From Bugulina stolonifera (taxonomy: Eukaryota > Bryozoa > Gymnolaemata > Cheilostomatida > Bugulidae), in contig OW285195.1 in assembly GCA_935421135.1 (NCBI GenBank), positions 11,438,391 through 11,502,390 on the forward strand: 64,000 nucleotides of DNA. The letters are read 5' to 3'. Under the pieces are notes generated by a model. It searched no databases. It was given only the letters and a program-made list of their open reading frames with translations, and had not been told where the DNA came from. The translations under genes and the position numbers were made by a program. The stretch's first letter is position 1. Every line of letters begins with the position of its first letter. Below, piece after piece: positions 1 to 14,200 of the stretch.

Positions 1-114
1 AATATTTTATGCCCGTGGTCATCCTGGTTCCAGAAATACAGATTTCCACCGACTGATGACTGACTACATAATTGATTAAAAATGCTTATCTTCTAATGTT
101 ACGTTAAATTCCAG

Positions 115-223
115 GTACATCCTGAATGCTACAGAAATAACACTTTGACACATGAGATATCATTACTGCCTTCCTGTAGAACAGACATTTGTTTTCCTGA
201 GGCCATGCGTGTACGTCTGTACT
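115..223 (+). CDS. possible internal exon, Cys-rich extracellular segment
   Basis: Only one frame is open here. It follows a good acceptor (aaattccag) and runs to a gtaagc donor, or if that is not used to a stop at about 272. The peptide has four cysteines in about 36 residues and an N-x-T glycosylation site, as in an extracellular module. It could belong to the gene whose last exon is at 2133-3162, but the phases do not join directly (this exon ends in phase 1, that one needs phase 2). At least one exon between them would be missing. It may also belong to a gene starting outside the window. I do not recognise the module. Confidence 0.25.
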
Positions 224-2132
224 GTAAGCACGGCTCTAATTTGAAGAAATCCAAAGAAATGAAATCTATTGATTAATTGATTAAATAAGAAACCACTTTC
301 AGAACCTAAGTCTGCTAATTCCTATTATACTTTGAGGATGATAACCATCATTAGCTCTCCAGCCTCGGCCTTCCATTTCCTTAATTTGTCTGCCAGAAAG
401 TAGCTCAAGCGAGATGCTGTGAACCTAGACATGGCCATTATCTTTACGTAACGACATATGAATGCAATAAGGCGTGTGTAAAACGTGAGATAATAGAATT
501 TAATGTACATAACTGGCAGAAATATTTGATTTAAAGATTCTGCAGTATTTGATGAAACGTCCTTTGCCAGTGAAATGGTTAGTGTGCATATTAATTTATT
601 CAACTTTGGAATTTATGGAAGTGGTTTCTTTTTCATTTCAATTGACACTAATTTATTACTTTTTATTTTTAAATGTAATAAATCATTCGAGTGAATTAAA
701 AATTCAGTTGAATTAGTTAATGGTTGACTTAGGCTAAGCCAGTGGTGTGAGTTTTGACAGCAAGAAGCATTGTGGGAAATTAAACATACTAGAAGTATTT
801 TTTACGGCAGCTGGATATGCAAATGCAGTAAACGTTACATATAAATAATATGTAAAACTTGCAAAAAGTTCTAATACATGGAAATTTGAAGGGTTTTCAA
901 TGTAACAAAAGTATGAAAATTGGCTTTATTTATTTACAGTTCAGAATATAGAAAACATCATCATAGAAGTAATATACATTGTACAGTGTAGATAAACATG
1001 GGAAAACTCCAAACAAACAATATTTTAATGTAGCAATCTGAAATCAAACGTAATTGATAATATTGACCCCAAGTCGACGTTAAAGGTGATCCACTACATT
1101 CTCAGCACAAATAAAAATATATTAATTTAATAAATGATTGAATGATTTGATCACTTCCTTTTTTTCTCTGCCTGTTGCGACATCAGTAAGATGGAGCTTC
1201 AAACGGATGAATCAGAGCAGTGAGGGCGATGTGGTGGTCTAAGAGGTGTGCATGTAATTAGTTAGACAATGTTGCATCACATGACCGGAGTTGGTCTCCC
1301 TCCGTTGGATTCCAGAATACCCACGACATGCCGTCGTGTATCAATGTTACATCCTATAGGAAAGGAGACACACTTGATGCCATTTGTCAAATCTTCCTGT
1401 ATATTAATTTTTCAACTCAAACCTGGCTCCCCATCTTGATAGTGATCATTAAATATATATTATGTAAGAGTAGTGTCGGATGTAATACACAGGTCAACCC
1501 AACCGTCCAGTCATAGCTATGACTCTGAAGTTGGTGCATCAACTTAATCTGCTATTGAACGCCCAAAACATCTGAGACCCAACCTGTGACTAATTTGGAA
1601 GAAATTGTGCAATACCCAAATTTTCAGTGTAGTTTGGAGTTATCTTTTCCTTCTACTGCAGGTTTTTTCCTTTTGGGATGAAATTAATATTCAGCTACTA
1701 TTAGCAGTGTGGGCTGAAATGATATGGCCAGTATGACTGAGAGTTGCTCTAAAATGTCCACAGAATGCTAAGAATTCAGCAAGTAGGCTGCTATGATTCT
1801 CCCAATTGCACACTAACACTGGAATTCCTTAAATAAATTATACTAACCATTATTCTGTTTAGCGGGGTACCTGTACTTGCATTGCCATCACTCCCACATC
1901 CAGTTTACTACATTGCTATGGAAATCCAACAGTTTAAATTTACTAATAAAATAGATAGAGCCCCTTTCTATGGACATTCTGGCTCTATTGCAATTTTTTG
2001 CTATTTTAACACTGCTGGAGTTTAGTGACCTCTCAGCTTGCAAGATAAGAGTAGTTATCCCCGCATGCAACAAACTAAATGAAATTGAAATTTTGCAACA
2101 TAATTTAGAAATTTATTTTATTTCTGTTTCAG

Positions 2133-3162
2133 GAATACAGTGAGTGTTCCAAAAAGAGATCTTCGGCCCACAATACTACCTCAAGAAGTGACCAGATGCC
2201 CCAGTATATCATATGATAAGATAGTCTACAGATATATATCAGAAACTTCACCATCTTACTCCTGTAATGATACGTTCTACAGCCTTCCCCGCCCAGCTCG
2301 AAGAACAAAGGCTACTAATATAATTCCATCGGATTCTGGTCATAAAATGCCCAGTAGGACAATACCAGTTGAACCTCTGCTGGCACCGATTACCTGTGGC
2401 CAATCAAAATGGAGATCTGACGAAGTGCCGTTGATAGTTATTGACGGCAACCAAGAGTTGATGTATCAGAACACTACCAGAGAATCTCCGAGATCACAAA
2501 ACACTATACATCAACAAACATTGAAAGTACAGACAGTCAATTACCTCCAAAGACCAAAAAGTCTAGACCTCAACCCAGTTTATCAAAATGTGAACAACCT
2601 ACGTAAAGTAGAAGAACCAATTTATGAAAATAGCGAACTCTATGGACCCGCCCCTGCTCAGCGCAAACAGCGGACTAGGAGCATAGTCTATCAATCACCT
2701 GTTTACGAAAACCTTAATTTTCATAAACAACCACCAGCAGTTCAGATTCGTAGAAAAACTTTAAACCTAGAAACCAGCGTTCCTGAGTGCCAGGTTGATG
2801 AGTCGCTCAAGAAACATGGACAGGCACCTGCAAATACCCTCACTGATACTAGTAAATCTGCAACTGTTTACAGTTGTCGAAGAGAAAGCCAAGCCGATTA
2901 CACTTACAACAAAGCACATGCTGCAGTCGCCACCACATCCTGTAATACAGCGACACCTTCGCGACGTGTTGGGATGAATTCTATGAGGCACTGCGCTCCA
3001 CTTGATGCTATACCAGTATTTGATAGCAAGCTTCCTGTAACGTCAGGCAAAGAGAGAGAGGCAGCTGCAAGCAATGCCAAACCACTTCGTCATGTTCAAT
3101 CCGAACCACATAGTTTTAACGAGATAAAACAACTAACACAGGAAATTTGTTATTTTGTGTAA
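2133..3162 (+). CDS. terminal exon: tyrosine-rich disordered tail with YxN (Grb2-SH2-type) motifs
   Basis: An open frame of about 343 codons starts right after a strong acceptor (tttctgtttcag) and ends at a TAA. The first base completes a codon from an upstream exon I could not place. The apparent start at 2140 is only a GTG, so this is not a single-exon gene. The product is low-complexity and rich in Ser, Pro, Arg and Gln, with no membrane span or folded domain visible. It has repeated tyrosine motifs: MYQN, NPVYQNV, PIYENSE, VYQSPVYENL, SELYG. YxN is the known binding preference of the Grb2 SH2 domain, so I infer a receptor tail or docking-adaptor C-terminus. The frame is certain, the role is inferred, and the N-terminal part is unknown. 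Confidence 0.6.
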
Positions 3163-5265
3163 ACCTACATTTTTAAGTGATAGAAACCAAGCATGACAAA
3201 AATTCAAATAATTTTGTTTTTATGCAAGTAGCCAAAGTTTGTAATTACTGCATATCTGGATAGGTTGTAATTATATATTATACACTGTGTCCATTAAAAA
3301 GCCAGATATTTGTTTTTGTTGTACAGAAAGTATTTGGGGTTGTGGCTTGCCAAACCATTGTGCATGAATTTTATGAATAGCACAATTATGCAATTATTTA
3401 TTTCACAGGTTTTTGATCAAAATACAAATAATGGCTAGTTTTAAGTACATGCAGGGATTCAACAATCAAAGAAATTTTTAATATTGTTAAAATTAATGCT
3501 CATGTTATGTACATATTATATGATATTTATGTATATATTATTATGCTATATATAATGCAAGTAGCCCATATGGCACCAGAGGTCGATGTACAGTTTCCTT
3601 CGTTTTGATTTGAGAAATTAGATTTTCTAAAAATAAAAAATGAGCAATAAGAGATAGCCAACTCGCTCTGCGGAAGTTAATTTAAATTTTATTGTATAAG
3701 TTCTTCATAAATGAATACTTTTACTAATTGTGATAAGTTCAAGATTGTCTGGTTTCAAACAGATATGCATAATGTTGTAACATTCAGCTATATAAAATTA
3801 TATAAAACAATATAACACGCACTTTGAATATTGCTGCATAGATAAAACAGTTTAGATTAAATAGAATTTAATTACGAATGCCGGCTATAAATAACGTAAC
3901 ATTCAAAAATACAATAAAATATGCATAGGAAGCAAAAATAAAAAAGCAAAAACAATGCACAATTTTCCATTAGAGTATGTTTCTCATTTTACATTGCATA
4001 ATTGTAAAAACATGAAAGAAGATAGTTGATGAAAAAGTGAAAATGATGACAAGCATTTCTGAATATGGTTGCATCAAAATGATAAGAATTTGACATGATT
4101 CCAGTTGTAATGGGAGTACAGGTGCGGAGAAAACATAATAATTGTCACATAAATAACTAAAATGCCAACTGAAACTCCAAATACATTATTTCAACGCTTC
4201 AAGAATGTAGAAGATATAGTTTAATAATGATTACAAGCAAAACACAAGTATTTACTTGTGTGGAGAAAGTATGATGTACTTATGACTTCTATAATTAGAA
4301 AGCGTTCACAATGGGTACATCCTGCTTATGTTGGTCAAATACCGGTCAAAGTTGAAACACGCATGTATATAATTTTAATACATGATTCAAAAACTCCGGG
4401 AAGATATGCAACATTTAGACGTACATTCATACTAGCAGTTGTAATTTCACTCAAACTTGGCTAAGATGTCACATAATTTCTGAGAAATTTGGCACCCTAT
4501 ACTCTTTGTATAAAATCTATTTTCATTATGATCAAAAACATACTTACTTTTAATATGCATGAAAAATACTATCCCGATGCTTTCATATACTATCATAACT
4601 ATTTTTATGTTGAATGTGCGTGAATACCTTTATATACTATTTACTGCTATACATAATAATATGATGTGAATACTGGGAGGCTATATGCAACGATAACATA
4701 CAATGTAAATCCATTAGATTTTGGAGTAGTCTACTCCACTCCAAAGCTATCACAGGTCATATGGTTGCATAATAATTATATAAGTGAAAGATGTAGCCTG
4801 AAAACCAATTAATGAATAACTGGTTGGAGATTAAATGTACATATAGAACAAAGGCTAGCGTACTGAAATTTTCTGCCTTATGTGAATTGTATAAAGTGTA
4901 ATTAGTGAATATAACTAACTATTAGAAATAGATATGAAGTATATACTAGGGACATGATATAATGCACCAGTAAACTGATAGAATAATAATAATATTTATA
5001 ATAATACAATAGTAATGATATAGTCATCAGGTGTGTATTCCATACGTACCAAAACATAATGTATAGTATTGAGCCTGATAAAATATTGCATTTTTTAAAA
5101 ATAATAGGCTACACAAATGAACCATTATATAAAACATGTATCACAGATCTGTATAGTCACCAGCAGCATAATCATAGTACCAAAACGTGTTATGGGGAGT
5201 ACCTGTTTGATTTGTCAGTGCATTGGAGCACCTGCAGGCTGTGTGTAAAGGTATCAGCGTCACAA
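3163..5265. other. 3' flank between two converging genes, no gene seen
   Basis: This AT-rich stretch must hold the 3' UTR of the plus-strand gene ending at 3162 and that of the minus-strand receptor gene ending at 5266. The short open frames (for example 4258-4464 and 5059-5298) have no splice context or recognisable product. AATAAA-like hexamers are frequent because of base composition and cannot be assigned. Confidence 0.5.
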
Positions 5266-8200
5266 TTAGCTCGCTTCGTAGAGGGGGTTATCAAGTAATT
5301 CCACAGAAGGTTTCTGTATGGCTGAGTATGTGACCTCTGCAGGTATATCATAATCTACCTGCTAAAAAGATAATCAATGTACATGTACGCGTATGATATT
5401 ATTTCTGATGCAGTAAGTACCTATTTTGGAGTTGTCTCAACTTGTAGATAAGGTAAACACAACTCCAAATAGTTTAAAGCAATACATGACATCACATTAC
5501 ATTATTCACAACAGTAAATGACCATCAACTGTACATTATGTTATAAGTTATGTTAACAATGATTAGGGGGTATTCAGTATATCAGTTAGTAGACGCTTAT
5601 CCGGCAGTCATTAAGAACAACAGTAAGTCAAGGTAACTATTATAATTATCATGATATCAAAGAGCATAAAAGGAAAGAAACTCCAGCCAAAAACTGTCTC
5701 CCTCCCGCCTCCAAACGCGGAACGAATTAACTAAGGTGTTATGCTGCCTTGTGTGCAAATATGCTATGATGATTGGTGTTCCGCCGACCGTTAAAAAGCG
5801 CTTCTTTGCAACGAGCTCGTATAAACTCTCTCTTTCCACTAACGAGATATCATTACAGGATTCTAAATATAACAATCGTTAAGCTTCAATTACAGTCGAA
5901 CAGCTATCCAAAATATCAGTAGGCAAATGACGGGAAACCTGATCGCGGAACATCGGTACCGCCAAATTGGGCATATTTTGTGAGACAGGGTATTATCATT
6001 GAGTGACCCCTCTTTCCTTTTACCCTCTTTGATGATCTTATCCCTGTTGACTCCATGTTCTTACTGCAATTTATTTTTTTTCTAATTGAGTTAATGCAAA
6101 TCTATCACAAAAACTGCCAAAAGAGAATTAGTTATCGACCTAATGTAACGGGGAAACAACTTGAACACAATATTCTATCATACAAATGCGTGCGACATCA
6201 CATCTCTTGCTGCATGTACAATGTATTATTACAGTATGTATTTTGAGAGTTATCTTTTCCTGGTATTACAGTGCAAGGAGAAAACAAATTCAACCATGTC
6301 AAAAATGCACTATTGCACTGTAGTAGGTGGGATAAAAATAAGAGCAGATACCCCAATGCAGGTTTATAATACGTCAACCCCTAGTACAGTATAATGTAAT
6401 AGTCTAGGTTCTCAAAGAACCACCAATTTACCTGGTTAGGCTGGGTAGATGTACCACCCTGAACATCACATGGTTGGGAGTAATGGTCCTCAGTTACAGT
6501 ACTATTCTCAGTGTATGTGTCTATGCTTCCTCTACTGTTCCTCACCTACAGGGTATTATACCATAACATATAGACTGAGTGCACAAACATAGTACGGTAA
6601 TGTACAAGGATATGGTAGTACGGCAACTGGTTGTATCAATAGGCCACCTGTACACAACTAGGCTGCCATGATACAATACTGCACTGGTACTTATAGCCGA
6701 TGAACTGGCCACATACTAAGCCTAAAATTATATCAGAATTGGGATAAGCTTTAAACTGTAAAGTAATTAAATTAAATTTGTGTTTACTGCATTTCCAAAC
6801 GCATAATAAATTAAACTAATAAACTAACAAACTACAGTTTATATGCTGTATAGTGTATATGTATACAATATTATTGTATTTGACTTTGGTTGACATGTTC
6901 TATCAGTTCACTGAAGAGTTTGCATTAAGGAGTTACACTCCCCTGCTAAATGATGTTCAAGGAGTAGGCAACTCTCACTGACTCCAGTGGAACTAGAAAG
7001 TGTGTACAGGGATTCCTAATAGTGACTAATATTATAGTTTCATGGTGAGTCATAGCCTTTGTTCCCTGCTTAAGGTGATAAGCTAAAGGTTAGGTATAAA
7101 CATATTCCCTAACACAAATGGGGGTATAATACTTTAGCGGGGGGGGGGGGGACTATAAGGTGGGAATACAAGAATATATATTACCAAAGTAAATAAGAAT
7201 ATCCTGTGAAGAGTACAGTTGCCATTATCCAATAGAATCAGTAAATTATATCAGCTAAGATGTGATAAAATATTGACAATGAAATGTTCAGAGTTTAGAC
7301 TACAGAAATAAAAGACAGCAGCTCTAGCCTATCATCTACCAGTATACGTATATACAACGTATGATTACATGTCAGTTAGTACCAAAATAGGTACAGTATC
7401 AACTACTCATCACTTACCTGGTCACCATAGCTTGAGGTAGATTTCTGTCTATCATAGTAGTGGGAGGGTAGCGTACCCCCATCAAGGTATGTTACTTTAT
7501 ATGGATCTGTGTCTAATGGTTGCTCAGCCTGTGCGTAAGGATCTAGAAATATATAATATACAAACCTCAATATAAATGGTGCTCATGTCTATTTATTATA
7601 GAATATCTACATCAGTTTCATCTATCCCCACACTGACATCTAACACAAGGTACAAATTACTAATTTAGACTATGCACTAGTACTCAGATTATTAGCATAT
7701 ATTTTGTCAACTTTAATAACACATTCAACTAGTTTAGTTTAGTATACAATGAACGACAACACCCTACTGGGTATATACAATGTATATTTAGACTGAGTAG
7801 CTGACATAATTAACGAAGCTTGATTTGTATATCACCTGAAGGCATACATGTACAGCATGCACATTATAATGTACATGTGGTAGTGGACTACTAACACTAA
7901 ACAAGGAAAACATGTTACAGGGAACTGGGATTCTATGGGCTTAGTCTTCATTGGATGACTACCAATTATAGCGTAGCAGGCATATTGTGTCTGCCTCTTC
8001 CATTATCATACTCAATCACAGTGCATCTTGTAGGGAAAAAATTACAGGCTAGGCAACAGCGACGTAATTTTGTTTAATACCATTTGCCCAAGACCGCAAA
8101 GAAATAAGTTAGCATGGAAATCGTTGCTTCAACACATGATAAGTGCACGTGTATGTATAGTTCAATGACTGCAGGCAGCAGATCTGGAAACAGTATTGCT

Positions 8201-11200
8201 TGCAGTAATGGATGTATGAAGGTTTCCCCCAGGACTCACCAGTATAGATGTTCTCCCCAGGTATGACTGCATAGTCTACATCTACTTCCTCTAGCTCATG
8301 GTACTCTGTGCCTACCTCTTCTGCAACTTCTTCCTCTGCCTGATGCCGAGACTCGGAGTACAAGAGAGTCGACTCCGAATTATTATTCGCCAGCTTCAAC
8401 TTTTCCATATACTTGTTCCTACGCTTATTTCTTCTACAAAATAATCAAAGCTATTGTCATTCATATTTTAAATTCAATTAATCATATAACTGGCATTAAC
8501 TGGCATCTAGTAATGGCATAGTTATAGTCATGGCGTAGCTACAGTATATAGTAACATGGTAGGTTAATGGAGAGTACTTGAGTCATATTGGCAGCGGACC
8601 AACCCAACTAAACATCACAGATTCAGTTGTTGGCCAAACCTACATACAGTTGAACCATCTGATTCAGCATCCTGTATTACTATTACAACATGTCACATGT
8701 CTAACAGTAGCAATGCTATTACAAGCAAGAGAGATGACAACTCCACATCTCCTTATTATTTCCTTACTAGAACGACATGTATTCCAACTGTTGAACTGGA
8801 AGCGATAGATAGAAATAACCAATAGCTAACTATATAAGAATATCTGAAAATGTCCATAGAAACAGTAGGGAGTTGGAAAGAGGAAGAAATTAATATCCGT
8901 ATAGAGTCATATAAGTCTACTTATATAATATCTGGGTCTGTAATGAAACTGGGATCCCCAGTTATCTGATAGGAGTAATAAATTGACTCATTCACCAGTC
9001 CTAAGTCTACATGTAATCTTATCATAGTAGAGATATGGCAGGTATCCTACAGCTGTGTTGGTAAACATTGAGGGGAGAGTGTTATGCTACTTCCTTGTAT
9101 ATCATGTTAGTACTTTTCATAGCCTGGGCTCCATGCTTTATATGGTTTAAATAGTGTCTAATATGTACATGTAGAGTTGCAGAATTTGGGTTACAGTGTG
9201 CTACTGGTCTTAGTTGATATTCCACATTGACAAGAATGAGCCGTTTCACAAATGGAAGTTCATAACTGAGTTTGACTTACAAAATAGTCATTTACCAAAT
9301 TCATTTTCGAATCCACAACTCCGTATTAGCAGTTTTCATTCGCCTAGTAGTAGTAGCTCACCATGTACCATATTTCAAATACAAGGGTCAGCAAAGGTCA
9401 GCAAGGGTTAAGGAGTGCCAAACACTGCCATTCCTTGCTTTTAATTTCAAAGGTGACTCACACAAGGACATCAACTGAAGTTAATTTACTTCAAATTGTA
9501 TCATTTAAAAGATGAAATACTGATATTCATTAAATAATTATAGGTGACACAGCAGGGTGCTAGTCACACTCAATGCAATAGATCTTTATATCAGATAAAT
9601 CATGTATCTTTCTATGATAGTGGGCCAAGTTGATATTGTTTTAGCTGTATGAAAACTTCCCAGTGCAAGTACACCAGCTAGTCTACTATTCACACCTGAT
9701 TATAAACACTTGTTGAAAGGCAGGAATGGCTAGAATAAATATTATTACTAGCTTTGTTTTCCTAGCAGTGCTTTACCTGTGAGAAACTGTAATGGATAGT
9801 TGACTCAGAATTTTAAAACCTACTAGCCTAAAATTTTTATACTATATGGTTACATTATGCAGTATGAACTCATATGCACATATAGAACAATGAAAACGGG
9901 CAGTTTGAAACAGATTTTTCACAACTGACTCCGAGTGCATTGTGGGATTTCAGAATGGTTTTTCGTAAAAAGTGTCACCAATTTTAAATCATTTACATGC
10001 GGGTTGAGTTTTATTATGCTGTACTAGTACTGTACTAGTACTGTACTAGTACTGTACTAGTACTGTACTAGTACTGTACTAGTACTGTACTAGTACTGTA
10101 CTAGTCAGAGATGTGTGCAAGTTTTATTTTGAAAACTCAAGTTTCCATGGCCAACTCTTAGTTGTGACTCTTCAAGTTACAAGTCAATTCTTTCAGTGAC
10201 AGATCAAAACTTTCAAGTTACGAGTTAAATATTTACATGTCCTCAGAAACTCAAGTTTTTGTCAAGTTATCCAAGTTAACTACAAGCAAGTTTCAATTCA
10301 ATTCTTTGCCTGTTTAACTCGAGTCTTTTTATAGAGTTATTGGGTTATTGTTTAGCTTATGGTGAAATCTTGTTAGGAAATGGTGTTAGAAGTTCAAATT
10401 TCAAAGCAAAATGTCACAGTTTTAGTGTAAAATGTCTTATAATTGTGGTTGTGGTTGGTGGTTATAACTGTGGTTATTTCTATTCACTACAATTCACAGC
10501 TGCCCAATGAAAACTCGAGTTATTGAATATTTCAACATAATGATGTGTGAGTTGAGAGTCTTTGATCAAAGCCATAATTGAATTACAATTCAAGTTACAA
10601 GTTTTTGACAGCTGTGTATTCAAGTTACGAGTCTTTGTAATAAGCCATAAAATGTTGCTTGAATTAACTCGAGTGAGAGTCTTTAACTCGAGTCTGGCAT
10701 CTCTGGTACTAGTACTGTACTAGTACTGTACTAGTACTGTACTAGTACTGTACTATGTATAATAAACTACATTAATTTGTAAAATAATTCTATCTCCAAA
10801 TAATTTATTTTAATTTTTATACTATTTACTAATAAGACACTGATGCACCTGTATCTATATGTAACCAGTAGTTGCATGTGTTTATCCTGAGAGGTACTAC
10901 TATTAAATTACTGTACAGTGTCAGCTAATGTCAATAGTTCAAACTGTAAGGTCAACCAAATAGAGGGGGTATATTGACTTGCCCCTAAGAAAATTAAGAA
11001 CATAGGTAATTCAAGCAAAAAACTCTGGCAACAATTGTGAATTGTACTACTAATATTTAATGTCTGCATGGTCAATTTGATATCTAGATATCAGCATAAA
11101 TATTATTAGTAGTATTGACATCAATCTATACGAACTATATCAAATAATATGACTGTATGTATGTAAACTATCCAACAGATTGTCAGCCAAATCAAACCTA

Positions 11201-14200
11201 CTTTACCGGAAATTAAAGGGAACTATTTTATACAGACTAAGATGTCTAACATGTCTTACATTGTTAGACCAGATTTTATCAGTTATTGTCGCTGTGCAAT
11301 GAACTTTAAATAATTTCTTAGCCATGCTCATTATTTCACTCATGATTGTTAAACCAGGAATTACTATCTCACAACTATTACATATACATGTAGGACTGCT
11401 GTGACTCATAAATTCATCATTAAGCATGCAACTTATTGACATTTTAAAATCCTTTGTTAAGTGTTGAATAAGTATTATACATTACTATACAATCAGTTAG
11501 CTAGTGATTCAACTAGCTAACTGACTGACTATGATGTCAACTTGATGTCCCCACATGGTTTATAACACAATGTTCTCAATAATTCCCAGAAAATAATTAA
11601 ATATATTCAGTAAATATGTGTTGTAATGAGCTCTGATTCAGTGATTATGTACATGTATATTATGGCCGATTGTACCATTTAGTAATAGTAGTATCACATT
11701 CTTGCATTATCTGACAATAAGTCACATGAGTAACTCTACAGTCAAGTCAGTTCTTCAAAACCCCAGAGTCTCAATTTAAGTCACAATTGTTACTTGACTT
11801 GAGCCTGGAGACGTTTCCTGAGTCAAGTCTATTAATAACCCTAGACAACTGGTCTAAGATAGAATGACTTAAATGTTACAGAGGAGTAGCTTACATGTAT
11901 CTAATGAGTACTTTCTTACCTCCTGATGCAGAGCAGAATAGTAATAACCATAGCAACCCCGATAACAACAATCAATGACACGACCAGACCTATTATTGTC
12001 CTTTTCATTTTCATCATATCATCGGAATCGTCTATCTCTTCCACTGAACCTGTGGAATTCTCTTCTGTTACTGATGGAGTCTCTGAACCACCTGTGAAAG
12101 AATAGATATTCTGTATAGACTGGGTAGGGGAGGAGAGGGGGGTCATAGCAGCTCAACACAAGTTTCCACTGAGATGGTGATAGTTTGAATCAAGAGATTG
12201 ACTCTTTCACACTTTATATAAATTGTACAGCCTACACACTAAGCTGTTTCATACAGCACACAAGGTGTGATCTGCAGAAAGAAGTCCCCTGTTTCATACA
12301 GTACATAAGGTGTGATCTGCGGAAAGAAGGAAATGAATAGAAAGAAGAGGGTAATGGACAGGAACCATGAGTTAATATTAACACTTTAGAAGAGTTACCA
12401 ACTTGTAGTTGATGACTGAGTCAGAGTGGCCACAGGTGCTATGATTTTCTTAGTTTTTATTGGAGTTATCTCCCGGGCAGCAGTAGTGGTAGTGGTAGTA
12501 GTAGTAGCAGTAGTAGTAGCGGTACTTTTTCCTCCTGTGGTTAATATGGTAGTAAGGTTTAAGCGATAGCCAGATTCAGCAAACAGTCAAAATAATCGCA
12601 CAATACATGGAAACATAGCAGGCGCACACCGATTTTATAAGAAGACACTCAAAATACAAATATGTGGTACAAGAAACAAAGGCAAATATAGCATTCAGTG
12701 TTCAACTTCAAGTCCTTTCGCACATCACTGAGAAAGACTTCCTAGTACACTGAGGTACACTGGACACAAGCCCTATTTACTGATCGATCTCAATCAGTTT
12801 GCCTAAACAAATAATTTGCTTTAATCACCAACCTGGAATAGGGATCCCAATATCATCATTGCATTGCACTGTGGTACGTCCAGCTAAAAATAAAGCTGAC
12901 TTTATATTGGTAATATTTCTCTATTGTTGAAAGGCCAGCAAGGAAAACATGTCAGAAAAACTCTTTACATGCAAAAGAAATATCATAAGCAAACTTATTG
13001 TACAAAAGTGCATGCAAGTCTTGAGACCTTTGATTTGCTAAAATAGCATAAAAGAAACAAAATGGCAGACCACCTATCTACTTACAAGATGTTATCTTGA
13101 TGAAAGCTGTCGATGAACGGATTATAGGGGTACCACCAGCAGAAAATAACACTGTAAGACTGGATACATTTGGTTCAAATGTCTTTTTGAGTAGCAAATA
13201 GTAAGATGTATACGACTCGCTATCATACTTGTCAAAGTGGCCCCGAGAGCCAGTATAATGAAGACGATTTCCATCAGTAAATTGAGCCATTCTTTGTCGG
13301 ACGAGTGTTAGACCAGGGAAATTCCCTCCACTGGTGGGCATCAATTCGCAAGAACAAGATTTTACGGCAGGACCTGAGTCTTTGGGGGTGACTGCCAGTA
13401 TGAATGGTACATTTGAACCCACAACTCCAGAACGACTCTCACACAAATCAAATACAAGATCTACAATAAGATAGACAAAACAAGTACACAATATTATGCT
13501 GACAAATATTCTTGCAGATGAAAACATGAGCATACCACTTATGGCAGTCACTTCATAATTTACATGCTGAAGGCTGGTTTTATTAAATTACCTGAGCTCA
13601 CACATGCGTACTTAACCAAAACCGTATCAGGTGATGGAAACCCCACCTCGCACCCCGTAGGTGTGACCACACCAGCTGCAGCAAGGGAACAGCTCCTCCT
13701 ACCATAACATGATGTCCTTATCTTTTCTTCATTACGGCAGACTTTGTTGGTTCCACTCAAGTACTGGCCACCATGATCTGCTGTGTAAATAGGACAACTC
13801 AACGTCGAACATCGGGTTGTTCCTTTATTGTAAGCCACTGAGACAACTTCGATTAGTGAATTATTAGAACATGTGATGTTAACATTGCTAGAAGCTGTTT
13901 TTGTATCTGCGTCGAAAGGAATACTCTGTGTGAAGAACTCTACAATATGTACAATGTACTCGGATGTAGTGTAATGCAGATACATTATACGCACATAAAT
14001 GTGTAGGTTTATTAGCAGCATTTACTACCTAGAACAGGGTTTTTGAATAGCTACGGTAAAGAAAAGTTCACAGATGTGTAAAGTGGTTACTTGGTGTGTG
14101 AAGAACAGTAGCAAATCACTTTCAAATTACTAGTGATCAAGAGAACAGCTAATTGCAATAGACCTGTATACAGCTTAATAGCAGAGCAAGATCAAAAGAC

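Noticed and set aside
1328..1516. Possible membrane-span exon for the plus-strand gene at the left end
   Set aside because: A hydrophobic stretch follows a plausible acceptor, but the phases fit neither the exon at 115-223 nor the one at 2133-3162.
5657..5875. Minus-strand frame of 72 codons
   Set aside because: It lies in the last intron of the receptor gene; the exon at 5358-5266 joins in frame without it.
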